Part shown: piece by piece, positions 1 through 10,097 of the stretch
How the letters are laid out: the number at the start of each line of letters is the position of its first letter
How positions within the stretch are numbered: the stretch's first letter is position 1
From: Pelagibius sp964472095
Lineage (GTDB): Bacteria; Pseudomonadota; Alphaproteobacteria; Kiloniellales; Kiloniellaceae
Length of the DNA stretch: 64,000 nucleotides
Assembly (NCBI GenBank): GCA_964472095.1
Contig: CAYYIV010000018.1
Span: 30,628-94,627 of the forward strand
Direction: 5' to 3'
Translations under genes and position numbers: made by a program
Notes under the pieces: generated by a model
Told to the model about the DNA's origin: nothing
Seen by the model: the letters and a program-made list of their open reading frames with translations, nothing else
Database searches by the model: none

Positions 1-480
1 GACCCCCTGTTTCGCCATGCCGGCGCGGGGCGCCTGCGCCGCAACTTTCAGGGCTACACCACCGACCAGGCGGCCGTGCTGCTGGGTCTCGGTGTCTCCT
101 CCATCGGCACCCTGCCGCAGGGCTACGCCCAGAACGACAAGGACCTCCTGGGCTATGCCAGGGCCTTGCGGGAGGACTGCCTGCCTGTGGTGCGCGGCAT
201 CGTCCTCTCGTCGGAGGACCGGCTGCGCCGCGACGTGATCCAGGCGCTGATGTGCGACTTCACCGTCGACCTGCGCGCCCAGGCGGTGGCCCACGACCGA
301 CCGGGCTTCGACTTCTCCGAGGCGCTGGAGCGTATCGAGCCGCTGGCCGCCGACGGCCTGGTGACGGTCGAGGGGTCGAAGCTGCGGGTGACCGACGAAG
401 GTCGCCGCGCCGTGCGCCTCATCGGCTCCTGCTTCGATGCCTGGCTCGGCGCCGGCGGGCGCTACAGCAAGGCGGTTTAG
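1..480 (+). CDS. hemN: Oxygen-independent coproporphyrinogen III oxidase, C-terminal part (5' truncated by window edge)
   Basis: The first 159 codons are open from base 1 and end at TAG 478-480, so the gene begins outside the window. The translation contains RNFQGYTT, then GLGVSSIG and LPQGYAQN, which are hallmark motifs of the C-terminal half of HemN, followed by the helical HemN C-terminal domain (RRDVIQALMCDF). HemN is a cytoplasmic radical-SAM enzyme that decarboxylates coproporphyrinogen III to protoporphyrinogen IX without oxygen. The N-terminal CxxxCxxC cluster site is not visible here. Identification is firm; whether the rest of the gene is intact cannot be judged. Confidence 0.93.
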   Translation, partial: DPLFRHAGAGRLRRNFQGYTTDQAAVLLGLGVSSIGTLPQGYAQNDKDLLGYARALREDCLPVVRGIVLSSEDRLRRDVIQALMCDFTVDLRAQAVAHDRPGFDFSEALERIEPLAADGLVTVEGSKLRVTDEGRRAVRLIGSCFDAWLGAGGRYSKAV

Positions 481-514
481 GGCTTCCGCTGATCCCCCTA
501 AGGCTTTAAATCTA

Positions 515-530
515 CTGCTGATTTCAGCAG
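515..530. repeat. 7-bp inverted repeat upstream of the dehydrogenase gene
   Basis: CTGCTGA-TT-TCAGCAG is a perfect 7-bp dyad ending just before the purine-rich ribosome site (AGAGAGG) of the gene starting at 543. It could be an operator or a small mRNA hairpin. No adjacent regulator gene explains it. Confidence 0.4.
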
Positions 531-542
531 AGAGAGGCTTTC

Positions 543-1604
543 ATGCACATTCTGGTCATGGCGGGCGACGGCATCGGCGAGGAGATTACCGCGGCGACCC
601 TGAAGGTGCTGCAGGCGGCGGACGCGCGCTTCGGCCTGGGCCTGGAGTTCGAGGAAGCGGAGATCGGGCTGAAGGCGCTGCAGCGGCACGGCACCACCCT
701 GCCGGACGGCGTGCTGGAGCGGGCGCGGGCCAGCGACGGCATCCTGCTCGGCCCGATCTCCCACCTCGACTATCCGCCGCCGGAGGCGGGCGGCGTGAAC
801 ATCTCCGGCGTGGTGCGCGTGCAGCTCGACCTCTATGCCAACGTGCGCCCGGCGCGGACGCGGCCCGGCCTGCCCGCCAAGGGCGGGACTTTCGATCTGG
901 TCATCATGCGCGAGGCCACCGAGGGCTTCTATCCCGACCGCAACATGTTCGCCGGCCGCGCCGAGTTCATGCCCGATGCGGACACGGCGCTGTCGATCCG
1001 CAAGATCTCGCGCAAGGCCTCCGAGCGCATCGCGCGGCGCTCCTACGAGCTGGCCATGAAGCGGCGCAGGAAGGTGACGCTGATCCACAAGGCCAACACC
1101 TTTCGGCTCACCGACGGCCTGTTCCTCGATGCCTGCCGCGCCGTGGCGAAGGACTTTCCCGAGGTGGAGACGGACGACGTTATCGTCGACGCCATGGCGG
1201 CCCTGCTGGTGCGCCAGCCCGAGCAGTACGACGTCATCTGCGCCACCAACTTCCACGCCGACATTCTCTCCGACCTCGCCTCGGAGCTGTCCGGCAGCCT
1301 TGGGCTCGCCGGCTCGGTCAATGCCGGCGACGACCTCTGCTGCGCCCAGGCCCAGCATGGCTCGGCGCCGACGCTGGCCGGGCAGGACAGGGCCAATCCC
1401 TGCTCGCTGATCCTCTCGGCGGCGATGCTGCTGGACTGGATCGCCGAGAAGCGCGGCCTGGAGAACTTCGGCGCGGCGGCCAAGGCGATCGACGCTGCGA
1501 TCGACGTGGCGCTGGCGAAGCCGGAAACCCGCACCGCCGATCTCGGCGGCGCGCTGGGCACGCGGGCCTTCGCCGAGCGGATCGCCGCCGCCGTCGCGGG
1601 TTGA
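543..1604 (+). CDS. Isocitrate/isopropylmalate dehydrogenase family protein
   Basis: 353 aa with ATG start preceded by AGAGAGG. The N-terminus MAGDGIGEEI is the nucleotide-binding PGDGIG-type motif of beta-decarboxylating dehydrogenases. The catalytic lysine lies in HKANTFRLTDGLF (about residues 183-195), the metal-binding aspartates in DILSDLASEL (about 239-248), and the cofactor loop in QHGSAPTLAGQDRANP (about 274-289). These enzymes oxidise and decarboxylate 2-hydroxyacids with Mg/Mn and NAD(P). The gene is not in a leucine operon and the substrate-loop sequence is not clearly LeuB, so tartrate/malate, homoisocitrate or isopropylmalate could be the substrate. Family sure, substrate unknown. 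Confidence 0.85.
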   Translation: MHILVMAGDGIGEEITAATLKVLQAADARFGLGLEFEEAEIGLKALQRHGTTLPDGVLERARASDGILLGPISHLDYPPPEAGGVNISGVVRVQLDLYANVRPARTRPGLPAKGGTFDLVIMREATEGFYPDRNMFAGRAEFMPDADTALSIRKISRKASERIARRSYELAMKRRRKVTLIHKANTFRLTDGLFLDACRAVAKDFPEVETDDVIVDAMAALLVRQPEQYDVICATNFHADILSDLASELSGSLGLAGSVNAGDDLCCAQAQHGSAPTLAGQDRANPCSLILSAAMLLDWIAEKRGLENFGAAAKAIDAAIDVALAKPETRTADLGGALGTRAFAERIAAAVAG

Positions 1605-1761
1605 GGGCGCGAAAGGGCTACCCAATAAGACTAGTAGCCTCGCAAAGGATCGACCGTCGATTGTGGGGCGCCTATACTGTGGGGCGTGCGGCGGCCGTGC
1701 CGGCGATCCGGCCGGCCGTTTCCCGGCAGGGGACGTTTTCCAACTGGGGGAGTTTCCGTTT

Positions 1762-2544
1762 ATGAGTGATTTCTCGACGGCGCATGCGGCGCCCGGCAGC
1801 GGCACGTTCTCGGTCGGCGCCGTTCTCAAGCGCAGTTTCAGCACTTTCTTTGCGAATTTCGTTCCGTTCTGTGTTCTGGCGCTCATTTTCTATCTGCCAA
1901 CCCTGATCTCCGGCTTCTCAACGAACTTCAGCGCGGGGGGCGGGGTGGAAGTCGAGGGCATCCCGCAGTATGGCGCGGGTGATTTCGCCATCATCCTGCT
2001 CTCGATGGTTCTGACCTACGCGCTCGTCGGTGCGCTGGTCTACGGCACGGTGCAGCATCTGAACGGCCGAAAAGCCGGGATCGGCGAGATCATCGGGCAC
2101 GGCTTCTCGCGCATCGTTCCCGTCATCGCTATCGCCATCATCTTTTCGATCGCCCTCAGCATCGGCTTTCTCCTGCTGATCATCCCCGGAATCTTTCTGG
2201 TCGTCGTGTGGTCGGTGGCCATTCCGGCCTCGGTGGTGGAGCGTCCTGGCATTTTCGGCGCCTTCTCGCGGAGCTGGGACTTGACCAAGGGCTACCGCTG
2301 GCCGGTGCTGGGCCTCCTGCTCATTCTGCTGGCGATCCTTCTCGGTTTCGGCCTCGTCACCGGCGCAGTGGCCGGCTTCGTGGTCTTCTCGATGGACAGC
2401 CTGATGCTGCTGGTTATCGTCAACTATGTGATCTCGGCGATTTCCGGCACCTTGATGTCGGTGGTCATCGCGGTGCTCTATCACGACCTGCGCGTCGCCA
2501 AGGAAGGCGTCAGCACGGCGCAGATCGCCGCCGTGTTCGATTGA
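1762..2544 (+). CDS. Multi-spanning membrane protein, first of two tandem paralogues (YciC/GDPD membrane-domain type)
   Basis: 260 aa. ATG 1762 is chosen over the upstream in-frame start at 1663 because CTGGGGGAG lies at the right distance and the protein then begins with the segment shared with its neighbour (FFANFVPF). A TATACT -10-like box lies at 1673-1678. About five to six hydrophobic segments are visible. A conserved loop SRSWDLTKGYRW (about residues 170-181) and the C-terminal YHDLRVAKEGVSTAQIAA recur in the next gene. The architecture is that of membrane proteins related to the glycerophosphodiester phosphodiesterase membrane domain or YciC. No catalytic motif is visible and the function is unknown. 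Confidence 0.8.
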   Translation: MSDFSTAHAAPGSGTFSVGAVLKRSFSTFFANFVPFCVLALIFYLPTLISGFSTNFSAGGGVEVEGIPQYGAGDFAIILLSMVLTYALVGALVYGTVQHLNGRKAGIGEIIGHGFSRIVPVIAIAIIFSIALSIGFLLLIIPGIFLVVVWSVAIPASVVERPGIFGAFSRSWDLTKGYRWPVLGLLLILLAILLGFGLVTGAVAGFVVFSMDSLMLLVIVNYVISAISGTLMSVVIAVLYHDLRVAKEGVSTAQIAAVFD

Positions 2545-2691
2545 GCGGCCGAACGCAAGAACCACGGGCCAAAGGGGCACCGTAGGGGATCGACCGGGGA
2601 AGGCCCCCGGTTTAGGATGACGCTGGCGCCCTCGGTGGCGCCGGCGCCTTTATGCGTCGGTTTCGTCCGAGCTTGCGCAGAAAGCGGGTCA

Positions 2692-3495
2692 ATGACCGAC
2701 GTGGTTGTCAGGGGGGAACCGTTCCGCATCGGAACCTGCCTTTCCAAGGCGCTTGCCGTCTACTTTGCCAATTTCGTGTCGTTTACCGCCATGGGGCTGC
2801 TGGTCCTGGTGCCGGGCTTCATGGTGCTGATGATGTTTTTCGGCAACCTCCTGGCCAATCTCGGGCCCGCGCTGCTGACCGCCGAGGGCCGGCTCCTGCT
2901 CACCCCCTTGACCGTCGCCGGCTTTCTCGCCGCCTTCATCGCCGTGCTCGCGCTGCAGTACCTGCTGATCGGAACCGTCGTCTACGGCGCGCTGCAATAC
3001 CTGCAGGGAAACACGCCGACCGCTGCGGCCGCGCTGGCGCAGGGCCTCAAGCGCAGCGTCCCGATCGCCGGACTGGCCGTCGCTACCACCGTCCTGGTCG
3101 GGGCCGGTCTCCTGCTGCTCGTCGTGCCCGGCATCGTCATCGCGCTGATGCTCTCGGTCGCCGTCCCGGTGCAGATGGTCGAGGGGCCGGGCGTCTTCGC
3201 CAGCCTGTCGCGCAGCCGGGAGCTGACCAAGGGGTTGCGCTGGCAGCTGCTCAGCGTCTTCCTCGCGGCCATCGCTGGCTGCATCGCGGTGACCGCCCTG
3301 GTCACTTTGCCCTTCGACTTCCTGCTGCCCCGGGAAGGCGCGATGACGCTCGCCGGCGGGATCATCGAAACGGCGATCCAGCTCTTCACCACGGTCTTTC
3401 TGGCGGTTCTCGTGGCGGTGGTCTACCACGAGCTGCGCGTTGCCAAGGACGGCGTCAGTACCGCCCAACTCGCCGCCGCCGCGTCAGCACGGTGA
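2692..3495 (+). CDS. Multi-spanning membrane protein, second tandem paralogue
   Basis: 267 aa, ATG at 2692 (an in-frame start at 2617 would add 25 residues that do not match the paralogue). It repeats the layout of the preceding gene: AVYFANFVSF near the N-terminus, hydrophobic helices, SRSRELTKGLRW in the middle and YHELRVAKDGVSTAQLAA at the C-terminus. The pair clearly arose by duplication. The 147-bp gap between the genes holds a GC-rich inverted repeat (GGCGCC...GGCGCC near 2625-2645). Function unknown; probably inner-membrane. Confidence 0.8.
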   Translation: MTDVVVRGEPFRIGTCLSKALAVYFANFVSFTAMGLLVLVPGFMVLMMFFGNLLANLGPALLTAEGRLLLTPLTVAGFLAAFIAVLALQYLLIGTVVYGALQYLQGNTPTAAAALAQGLKRSVPIAGLAVATTVLVGAGLLLLVVPGIVIALMLSVAVPVQMVEGPGVFASLSRSRELTKGLRWQLLSVFLAAIAGCIAVTALVTLPFDFLLPREGAMTLAGGIIETAIQLFTTVFLAVLVAVVYHELRVAKDGVSTAQLAAAASAR

Positions 3496-3508
3496 GCGAG
3501 GCAACCCC

Positions 3509-4465
3509 TCAGCGGCGCTTCGTCGCGTCCGGCGGCGCCTTGCCGCTGTGCTTGTTCTCGCGACGCTGGCCGAACAGCATGCGGGCCTCCAGGTGGGCGC
3601 GCAGGGCGGCGTAGAAGGCCTGCAGGAAGCGCTCGGCATCGACGTTCTCGTCCCCGGTCCAGCCGATCTTGCGCTGGATGCGCCTGGCAACCTCGCTGCG
3701 GGTCTCGGCGCGCTGCGGCCCGCTTTGCCGTAACACGTCCTCCAGGGTCTGCAGCTCGTAGATGCCGTAGATCTCGAGCTGCGAGCGGCTGAAGGGAAAC
3801 AGCGGGTCCACTGCCTCGGCGATACCCTTGCGCCTTGTCGCGCCCTCGGCGACGTCGCTCAGCAGCAGCGCCTTCGGTGCCGAGATCACCCAGGTGCCGG
3901 CCACGATGTCGCCGGCGCGCAGGCGGTCCTTGTTGAAGAAGGGCAGCAACAGGAAGATCCCCACCCAGACGAGGGTCAGCAGGTTCATCCAGCCGGCGCT
4001 GCCTTCGCCGGACGTCACCAGCAGGGTTATCGGCAGGAACAGCTCGACCTCGCGCAGCAGGTTGCGGGAGAAGACGGAGTCGGGCCGCAGGTAGCCGCCG
4101 CGGCGGTCGATCACACGAATGCCGAGGGCACGCTTGCCTGGGGTCTGGCCCTGCCAGCGCAGCTCGAAATAGATGAAGTAGAAGCTGCGGATGAGGAAGG
4201 AGATGAGGATCATCAGGCCGATGAACACGCCGTTGATGCCGATCCAGGACAGGCCGAAGAAGAAGGCCAGCACCAGGGCGGCGATGGCCGTGAACATGAT
4301 GATGAGGTCGATCAGCACCGCGGCGGCGCGCTCGCCGCGCTCGGCCAGCTGAAAGTTCAGCGGCACGCCCTCCGGGGTCAGCAGGCGGCGTTCGCCGCGG
4401 CTGCGGGCCTTGAGCTCGGGCGCCGCTCCACGGGATTCAGGGGCGGCGGCATCAGTCGTTGTCAT
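3509..4465 (-). CDS. RDD family membrane protein
   Basis: 318 aa. After a charged N-terminus the sequence reads NFQLAERGERAAAVLIDLII (about 37-56), the RDD-type first helix (here the pattern is R..A..ID), then further helices and WQGQTPGKRALGIRVID, the conserved RDD-family loop. The last third is soluble and basic. It is the last gene of a six-gene minus-strand cluster with a MoxR ATPase, DUF58 and SpoIIM-like proteins, and overlaps the preceding gene by 14 bp (4452-4465). RDD proteins are poorly characterised; membrane-associated roles alongside MoxR systems are inferred from context. Confidence 0.85.
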   Translation of the reverse strand: MTTTDAAAPESRGAAPELKARSRGERRLLTPEGVPLNFQLAERGERAAAVLIDLIIMFTAIAALVLAFFFGLSWIGINGVFIGLMILISFLIRSFYFIYFELRWQGQTPGKRALGIRVIDRRGGYLRPDSVFSRNLLREVELFLPITLLVTSGEGSAGWMNLLTLVWVGIFLLLPFFNKDRLRAGDIVAGTWVISAPKALLLSDVAEGATRRKGIAEAVDPLFPFSRSQLEIYGIYELQTLEDVLRQSGPQRAETRSEVARRIQRKIGWTGDENVDAERFLQAFYAALRAHLEARMLFGQRRENKHSGKAPPDATKRR

Positions 4466-5459
4466 GGCGCCGCTCCCTGCCGCAGAGGGTGAAGTACGCG
4501 AGCCAGAAGGCCAGCATGACGCTGCCGATCAGGTAGCGGCTGGTGATGTCGGTCACCAGCTGACGCGCGAAGCCTTCCAGCAGGCCGGCCATGAAGAGCA
4601 TCAGCACGGCGCCCATGATGAGGGTGCCGGCGGCGCGGCCGCGCCGCGCCAGGCTCTCCAGCCGCGTCTGCCGGTCGGGGAAGACGATCGCCGCAGCCAG
4701 CACCAGCCCGCCGCCGCCACAGAGCACGATGGCCAGGAGCTCCGTGGTGCCGTGCACCGAGAGCCAGCCGATGACGTCCCAGGTCAGGCCGCGGGAATCG
4801 TAGAGCGCGAGGAAGGCGCCGAGCGTCAGGCCGTTGTAGAACAGCAGCAGCACCGTCGGCACGCCGAGCGCGAAGCCGAGCGCGAAGGCCAACATGCCGA
4901 TGCCGGCATTGTGAGAGAACAGCGCGGTCGCGAAGACATACAGACTGTCCGCAGCCGTCTCTGCACCGTCGTAAAGCCCGTCGCGGAGGAATTCGGTGGA
5001 GGCGGCCGGCGTACGCCCACCGGTCATGTCGGCACCGACGAAGCTGTAGTACCAGTCGGCGTCGGCCTGCACCAGCAGGAAGCCGATGGCCGCGCCGAGG
5101 GTCATCCAGAGCGCGGAAAGCAGGTTGGGCCAGAGCGCCGCGCGCACGGCGCCCGGAAAGCCATAGCGGAGGAAATGCACGATGCCTTCGAGCAGGCTCG
5201 ACCGTGATCCGTAAACCTGAAAGTAGGCGCGCGCCGAGAGGCTCTCCAGGTAGTTCAGCAGGTTCTGGTCGAGCGAGATGGAGCGCGCCACCGAAAGCGA
5301 GGATAGCGTGGCGCGGTAGAGCGTCGGCAGGCGCAGCAGATCCTCGGCCGGCAGCGACTTCAGGCCGCGCTTCTCGGCGCGGGTCACCATGTCCTCCAGC
5401 TCGCGCCAGGAGTTTTCGCGCTCGCGGCGGAACTCGAAGCTTTTCAGCGGCAGGTTCAT
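4452..5459 (-). CDS. Stage II sporulation protein M family (SpoIIM/DUF95) membrane protein
   Basis: 335 aa, ATG start. The N-terminal 100 residues are soluble and helical; the rest has about five to six membrane helices. Diagnostic features of the SpoIIM/DUF95 family are the N-terminal membrane-proximal segment, the HNAGIGMLAFALGFALGVPT stretch, YNGLTLGAF and the conserved HGTTELLAI. In spore formers SpoIIM takes part in peptidoglycan remodelling during engulfment; in non-sporulating bacteria homologues occur beside MoxR/DUF58 genes, as here, with unknown function. Confidence 0.85.
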   Translation of the reverse strand: MNLPLKSFEFRRERENSWRELEDMVTRAEKRGLKSLPAEDLLRLPTLYRATLSSLSVARSISLDQNLLNYLESLSARAYFQVYGSRSSLLEGIVHFLRYGFPGAVRAALWPNLLSALWMTLGAAIGFLLVQADADWYYSFVGADMTGGRTPAASTEFLRDGLYDGAETAADSLYVFATALFSHNAGIGMLAFALGFALGVPTVLLLFYNGLTLGAFLALYDSRGLTWDVIGWLSVHGTTELLAIVLCGGGGLVLAAAIVFPDRQTRLESLARRGRAAGTLIMGAVLMLFMAGLLEGFARQLVTDITSRYLIGSVMLAFWLAYFTLCGRERRHDND

Positions 5460-5490
5460 GTGGGATCAGGTTCCTTCAGGTCGGCGCAAG

Positions 5491-6801
5491 CTAGATGAGT
5501 TCACGGCGCTTGATCTCGAGGTAGCGGTTGATCAGCGTCGGCCCGATCTGGTCGGCACGGACATCGAGGCAGTGTACGCCGAGGCGGCGCAGGCGCTCCA
5601 GCACCACGCGGCGCTCTCGCAGGAACTCGTCGGCGATGACGGAACGGGCCAGGGCGTTCAGGCTGGCCGGCTCGCTGTCGACGGTGTCGACCAGCAGCGG
5701 ATCGCGCAGGCAGACGAAGAGCACCACGTGCCGTCCGGCCAGGCGCTCGACGTTCTCCAGCATCAGCTCGGCGGTGATGGTGTCGACGAACTCGGTGTGC
5801 AGGACGATCAGCGAGCGACGGTCGAGCCGCCCGACCAGGGAGGACAGGCCGAGGGTGAAGTTGGTCTCCTCCGGGCTGTAGGCCAACTCCGCGGCGGCGC
5901 GCTGCAGACGCCAGAAGGAGGCGATGCCGCCGACCGGCTGGCTGGTCACGCGCACCTGGGAGTCGAAGCCGAAGACACCGATGCGATCGCCGGCGCGCAG
6001 CGAGACGTAGCCGAGCTGCAGGCCGGCATTGATTGCGTGGTCGAGTTTGGCGATGCCGGCCAGGGGCTCGCTCATCAGGTGGCCGGTATCGAAAGCGAGC
6101 ACGATCTGGTGGTTGCGCTCGCTGCGGAACTCCTTGCACAGCAGGTTGAGGTGGCGGGCCGAGTGCTTCCAGTCGATCGAGCGCGGATCGAGCCCCGGCA
6201 CATACTCGCGCAGGGATTCGAACTCGGAGCCTTCGCCCTGCTGGTACTGCGGCTTGACGCCGTGCAGCGCGGTGGGGTCGGCAAACTGCAGGGCGGTCTG
6301 GCGCACCGCCTTCACGTTGGGCGCGACCGAGAACTCATGTTCGACCGGCACGATGCGCAGGCGATAGACCAGGCCGAGCGGCCCGCGCCAGCGCAGCCAG
6401 AGCCGCTCGATGCGTGCCTTGCCGCGGCGGCGGGCCTCCAGCCGGAAGGGCACCAGCGCTTCGCCATCCCGATTCAAGGGTGCCAGGCGACGCTGCGGCC
6501 GGTCCAGATTGTCGCCGACGTCGCAGAGCAGCTCGATGACCGGCCGGCGGTCGGAGCCGGCGTTCAGGTAGACCTGGAAGTCTTCAGCCTGGCCGATGTA
6601 GAGATGCTGCGGCAGCTTCACCTGCACGTTCAGCCGACCGGGTGCGAGGGAGAAGACCGTGTCGAGCAGCAGGGCGAAGCAGACCAAGAAAAGATAGGCC
6701 GGCACATATGGCCAAAGGTCGGGGTCTGCCAAGAGCACCGCGAATGCCAGCGGAATGCCGACAGCGAAGACCGCCACGGCGCGCGGCGTCGGCCGGATCA
6801 T
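5491..6801 (-). CDS. DUF58 domain protein (vWA-like, MoxR partner)
   Basis: 436 aa from ATG 6801 (MIRPTPRAV). An upstream in-frame extension to 6957 is rejected because it translates an intergenic palindromic repeat. Two N-terminal hydrophobic segments are followed by a beta-rich region and the DUF58 core EYVPGLDPRSIDWKHSAR (about 220-237) with the vWA-like motif VLAFDTGHLM. DUF58 proteins are encoded next to MoxR AAA ATPases almost everywhere and are thought to be assisted or remodelled by them. It lies 223 bp downstream of moxR, the gap being occupied by the palindromic repeat. Confidence 0.88.
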   Translation of the reverse strand: MIRPTPRAVAVFAVGIPLAFAVLLADPDLWPYVPAYLFLVCFALLLDTVFSLAPGRLNVQVKLPQHLYIGQAEDFQVYLNAGSDRRPVIELLCDVGDNLDRPQRRLAPLNRDGEALVPFRLEARRRGKARIERLWLRWRGPLGLVYRLRIVPVEHEFSVAPNVKAVRQTALQFADPTALHGVKPQYQQGEGSEFESLREYVPGLDPRSIDWKHSARHLNLLCKEFRSERNHQIVLAFDTGHLMSEPLAGIAKLDHAINAGLQLGYVSLRAGDRIGVFGFDSQVRVTSQPVGGIASFWRLQRAAAELAYSPEETNFTLGLSSLVGRLDRRSLIVLHTEFVDTITAELMLENVERLAGRHVVLFVCLRDPLLVDTVDSEPASLNALARSVIADEFLRERRVVLERLRRLGVHCLDVRADQIGPTLINRYLEIKRRELI

Positions 6802-6883
6802 GCGGGGCGCCCCATGATCGTGGCGGGGCGACGATGGAGTGTCGGCGAGAGGCGAAGAGCGCAACGTCCTCGCCACCAAAAAG

Positions 6884-6972
6884 CTGTCATGCTCGGGCTT
6901 GTCCCGAGCATCCATTGAGCCGCCACCTCGCCGCTGGACCATGGACCCTCGGGACAAGCCCTAGGGTGACAG
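6884..6972. repeat. Palindromic intergenic repeat, family 1 (complete copy)
   Basis: Two 31-bp arms, 6884-6914 and 6942-6972, are inverted copies of each other with 5 mismatches and a 27-bp spacer. The core shared by all copies is GGGCTTGTCCCGAG with outer CTGTCA/TGACAG. Related but degraded copies occur at 25381-25500 and 30166-30193. This is the kind of short dispersed palindrome common between genes in alphaproteobacteria; transcribed, it would form a long hairpin between moxR and the DUF58 gene. Confidence 0.8.
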
Positions 6973-7024
6973 TGAAGTGGTCGCAACGGCGGCGACCCAG
7001 TGCGCCTTGCAGCGACAGCCTTCA

Positions 7025-7981
<957 letters not shown>

Positions 7982-9214
7982 GTATCATCTCCTGTTTCCA
8001 TCTGTAGAGGTGCAGCGCCGCGCGCAAAACTTGGGTGACCGGCGTATTCGGGCCGCCGACGGCGGCGTTCACCTCGGCGTTCACCTCGCTGTAGCGCTGG
8101 CTGGTGCCGCGGGCGTCGCCGACCTGGTTCAGCCAATGCATCAGCGCGCGGTCATCGGGGTGCAGAGTGATTTCGCGCGGAATGTGCATCCGGCGTGCCA
8201 GGTCCCGCAGGCAGGCTTCGCGGTAGCGGCGGAGGATGTCGGCCAGGTTGCCGGCGTATTCGAAAAGGCTGGCGGTGTTGGCGATGAGCACCTGCTTGCC
8301 GGCCTCGAGCCGCGGGCGCGGCGGCAGCGGGGCACCGAAGCGGCCGGTCGCCGCCCAGACCAGGATCGCGACGGCCAGCAGGCTCTGCAGGATCGCCAGG
8401 TTGAGCGGAAAGCTGAGCAGCGCCTGCCAGAGGTCGGGCGACACCGTGAAGCCGTGGATGGTCTCGTCGAAGACCACCGCACTGCCGGGGGGGAGCAGGG
8501 CGGCGATCATCTCGACGGCGAAGGCGGCGTTGTCGCCCTCGTCGATGCCGCTGTTGCTGATGATGTCGGGGTCGGCCAGGACCCAGATCGTGGTGCCGCT
8601 CCTGCGGTATTCGCCGAGCAGCACCCCGGCCTCGCTGTAGACGATCGGTGTGATGTCGCCCGCGGCGATGAGTTGCGGGTCGCTCAGGCTGGGCCGGACA
8701 GCCCAGTCGGGGCTCCGCCAGTCCTGCGCGCCCTCGCTGCGCACCAGCGTCGCATCCTCGTCGATGGCCTGCAGTACCTCCTCGACCGCGGCGCTGCCCA
8801 GCAGGCGCAGCGACCGGACCCAGCGCCGGTTCTCGAAATCGGGAGCTCCGCTCCACTTGGGCAGCACCACCAGCACCCGGTCGGTTTCGGTCATGCGGTC
8901 CAGCCCCGCAAGGCCGTCGCCGTCGCGGTTCGGCTGCGCCAGGACCAGCAGGCCATCGCCACTGTAGGCCTTTGCCGCCGACTCGTTGCGGCTGAGCACG
9001 ACGGGAATGCCGAGCTCCTCGAGGATCTCCGTCCAGGCCTTGTGGCCGATGGCGGAGTAGGAATAGGCATTGCTGTCGGAAGTACCCTCGGTCTGCGGGT
9101 CGGCGTAGATGCCGACCAGCGCCGCTGCCGCGAAGGACAGCAGCCCGACGCCGATCAGCAGGCCGACGGCGCGCAAGGAGAACACGCCGTTGCCGCCACT
9201 CATGCTGCCGGCAT

Positions 9215-9958
9215 TCATGCGGCTACCGGCTCTTCGCCGTTGAAGCGCAGGAAGTCCGCACGGCAGTCGCGATAGTCCGGCGCTGCCGCGTGACGGCCGC
9301 CGAAATGGTTGATCTCCGACAGCTGCACCATGCGGGTCAGGGGTTCCACCGTGGCGCCGGGGAGCGCCGGCAGGCGGAGCACCTCGCGGCTGGTCATGGC
9401 CGGCGCCACCCGCGGGCCGAGTTCCCGGTGCAGCCGCTCCATGGCGACCAGCAGCAGCAGGTGGATGGCCTCGCCGAAGCGGCCCTCGGCGGCCAGCTGA
9501 TCGGCCTCCGCCAGGCTGCGGGGGTCGATGCTGCGCCGCTCGGCCAAGGGCGTCTCGACTCGTTGGATCCCCTCGGCCGGGCGGTCGCGGTTGCGCTTGA
9601 AGGCGGTGCGGTCGCGCGCGAAGTCGAGCAGCAGGTTGACGAGGAAGAACAGCACCAGGGCGGCGACGCCGACGATGACCGCCCAGAAAATGGTCTCGGC
9701 CAGCCACGGCGGGATGGTGAAGGGCTCGAACTCGGGCCGCTGTTCCGGCTCCGGCCGCTCGGTCTGGTAGCGGCTGTCCGCCAGCACCCGGTCGCGGCTC
9801 TGGCTGATTTCCTCCGCCTCGTAGGCGCCTGCCTGGGCGACAGCCGCCGTGACGGAGAGCAGTGTCAGCAAGGCGGCGAGCAGGGCGGCCAGGGCAGCGG
9901 CCGCCGTCGGTTTCCGGCGCCCTCGCGGCCCGCTTACAGATCTCAACTCAGAGTTCAT
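9215..9958 (-). CDS. DUF4129 domain protein, first gene of the MoxR cluster
   Basis: 247 aa from ATG 9958 (MNSELRS); an earlier in-frame start at 9997 adds 13 unlikely residues. An N-terminal signal-like hydrophobic stretch (AAALAALLAALLTLL), one internal membrane helix (about 100-122) and the DUF4129 C-terminal domain with AEADQLAAEGRFGEAIHLLL, a TPR-like helix pair, and TSREVLRLP. It is coupled by ATGA to the DUF4350 gene and heads the operon DUF4129-DUF4350-moxR-DUF58-SpoIIM-RDD. Function unknown; gene order is the classical one for this envelope-linked cluster. Confidence 0.83.
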   Translation of the reverse strand: MNSELRSVSGPRGRRKPTAAAALAALLAALLTLLSVTAAVAQAGAYEAEEISQSRDRVLADSRYQTERPEPEQRPEFEPFTIPPWLAETIFWAVIVGVAALVLFFLVNLLLDFARDRTAFKRNRDRPAEGIQRVETPLAERRSIDPRSLAEADQLAAEGRFGEAIHLLLLVAMERLHRELGPRVAPAMTSREVLRLPALPGATVEPLTRMVQLSEINHFGGRHAAAPDYRDCRADFLRFNGEEPVAA

Positions 9959-10097
9959 CGAATGAGGGATATAACCCGCCACACCGGGGCGATCCATGGC
10001 GAAGTTGCCGGCGCCGCCGCCAACTACCGGTTTCTCACTTCCTCGCGGCGGATCCGAGGCGAGAATGCAGCCTCCCCGCGGCGTATGGGCGGAACCT

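Noticed and set aside
498..1886. Long minus-strand open frame opposite the dehydrogenase
   Set aside because: Low-complexity Arg/Gly/His-rich translation with no family motif; it mirrors the codon bias of the plus-strand gene.
6802..6957. N-terminal extension of the DUF58 protein
   Set aside because: The 52 extra residues translate the palindromic repeat; the conserved protein starts at ATG 6801.
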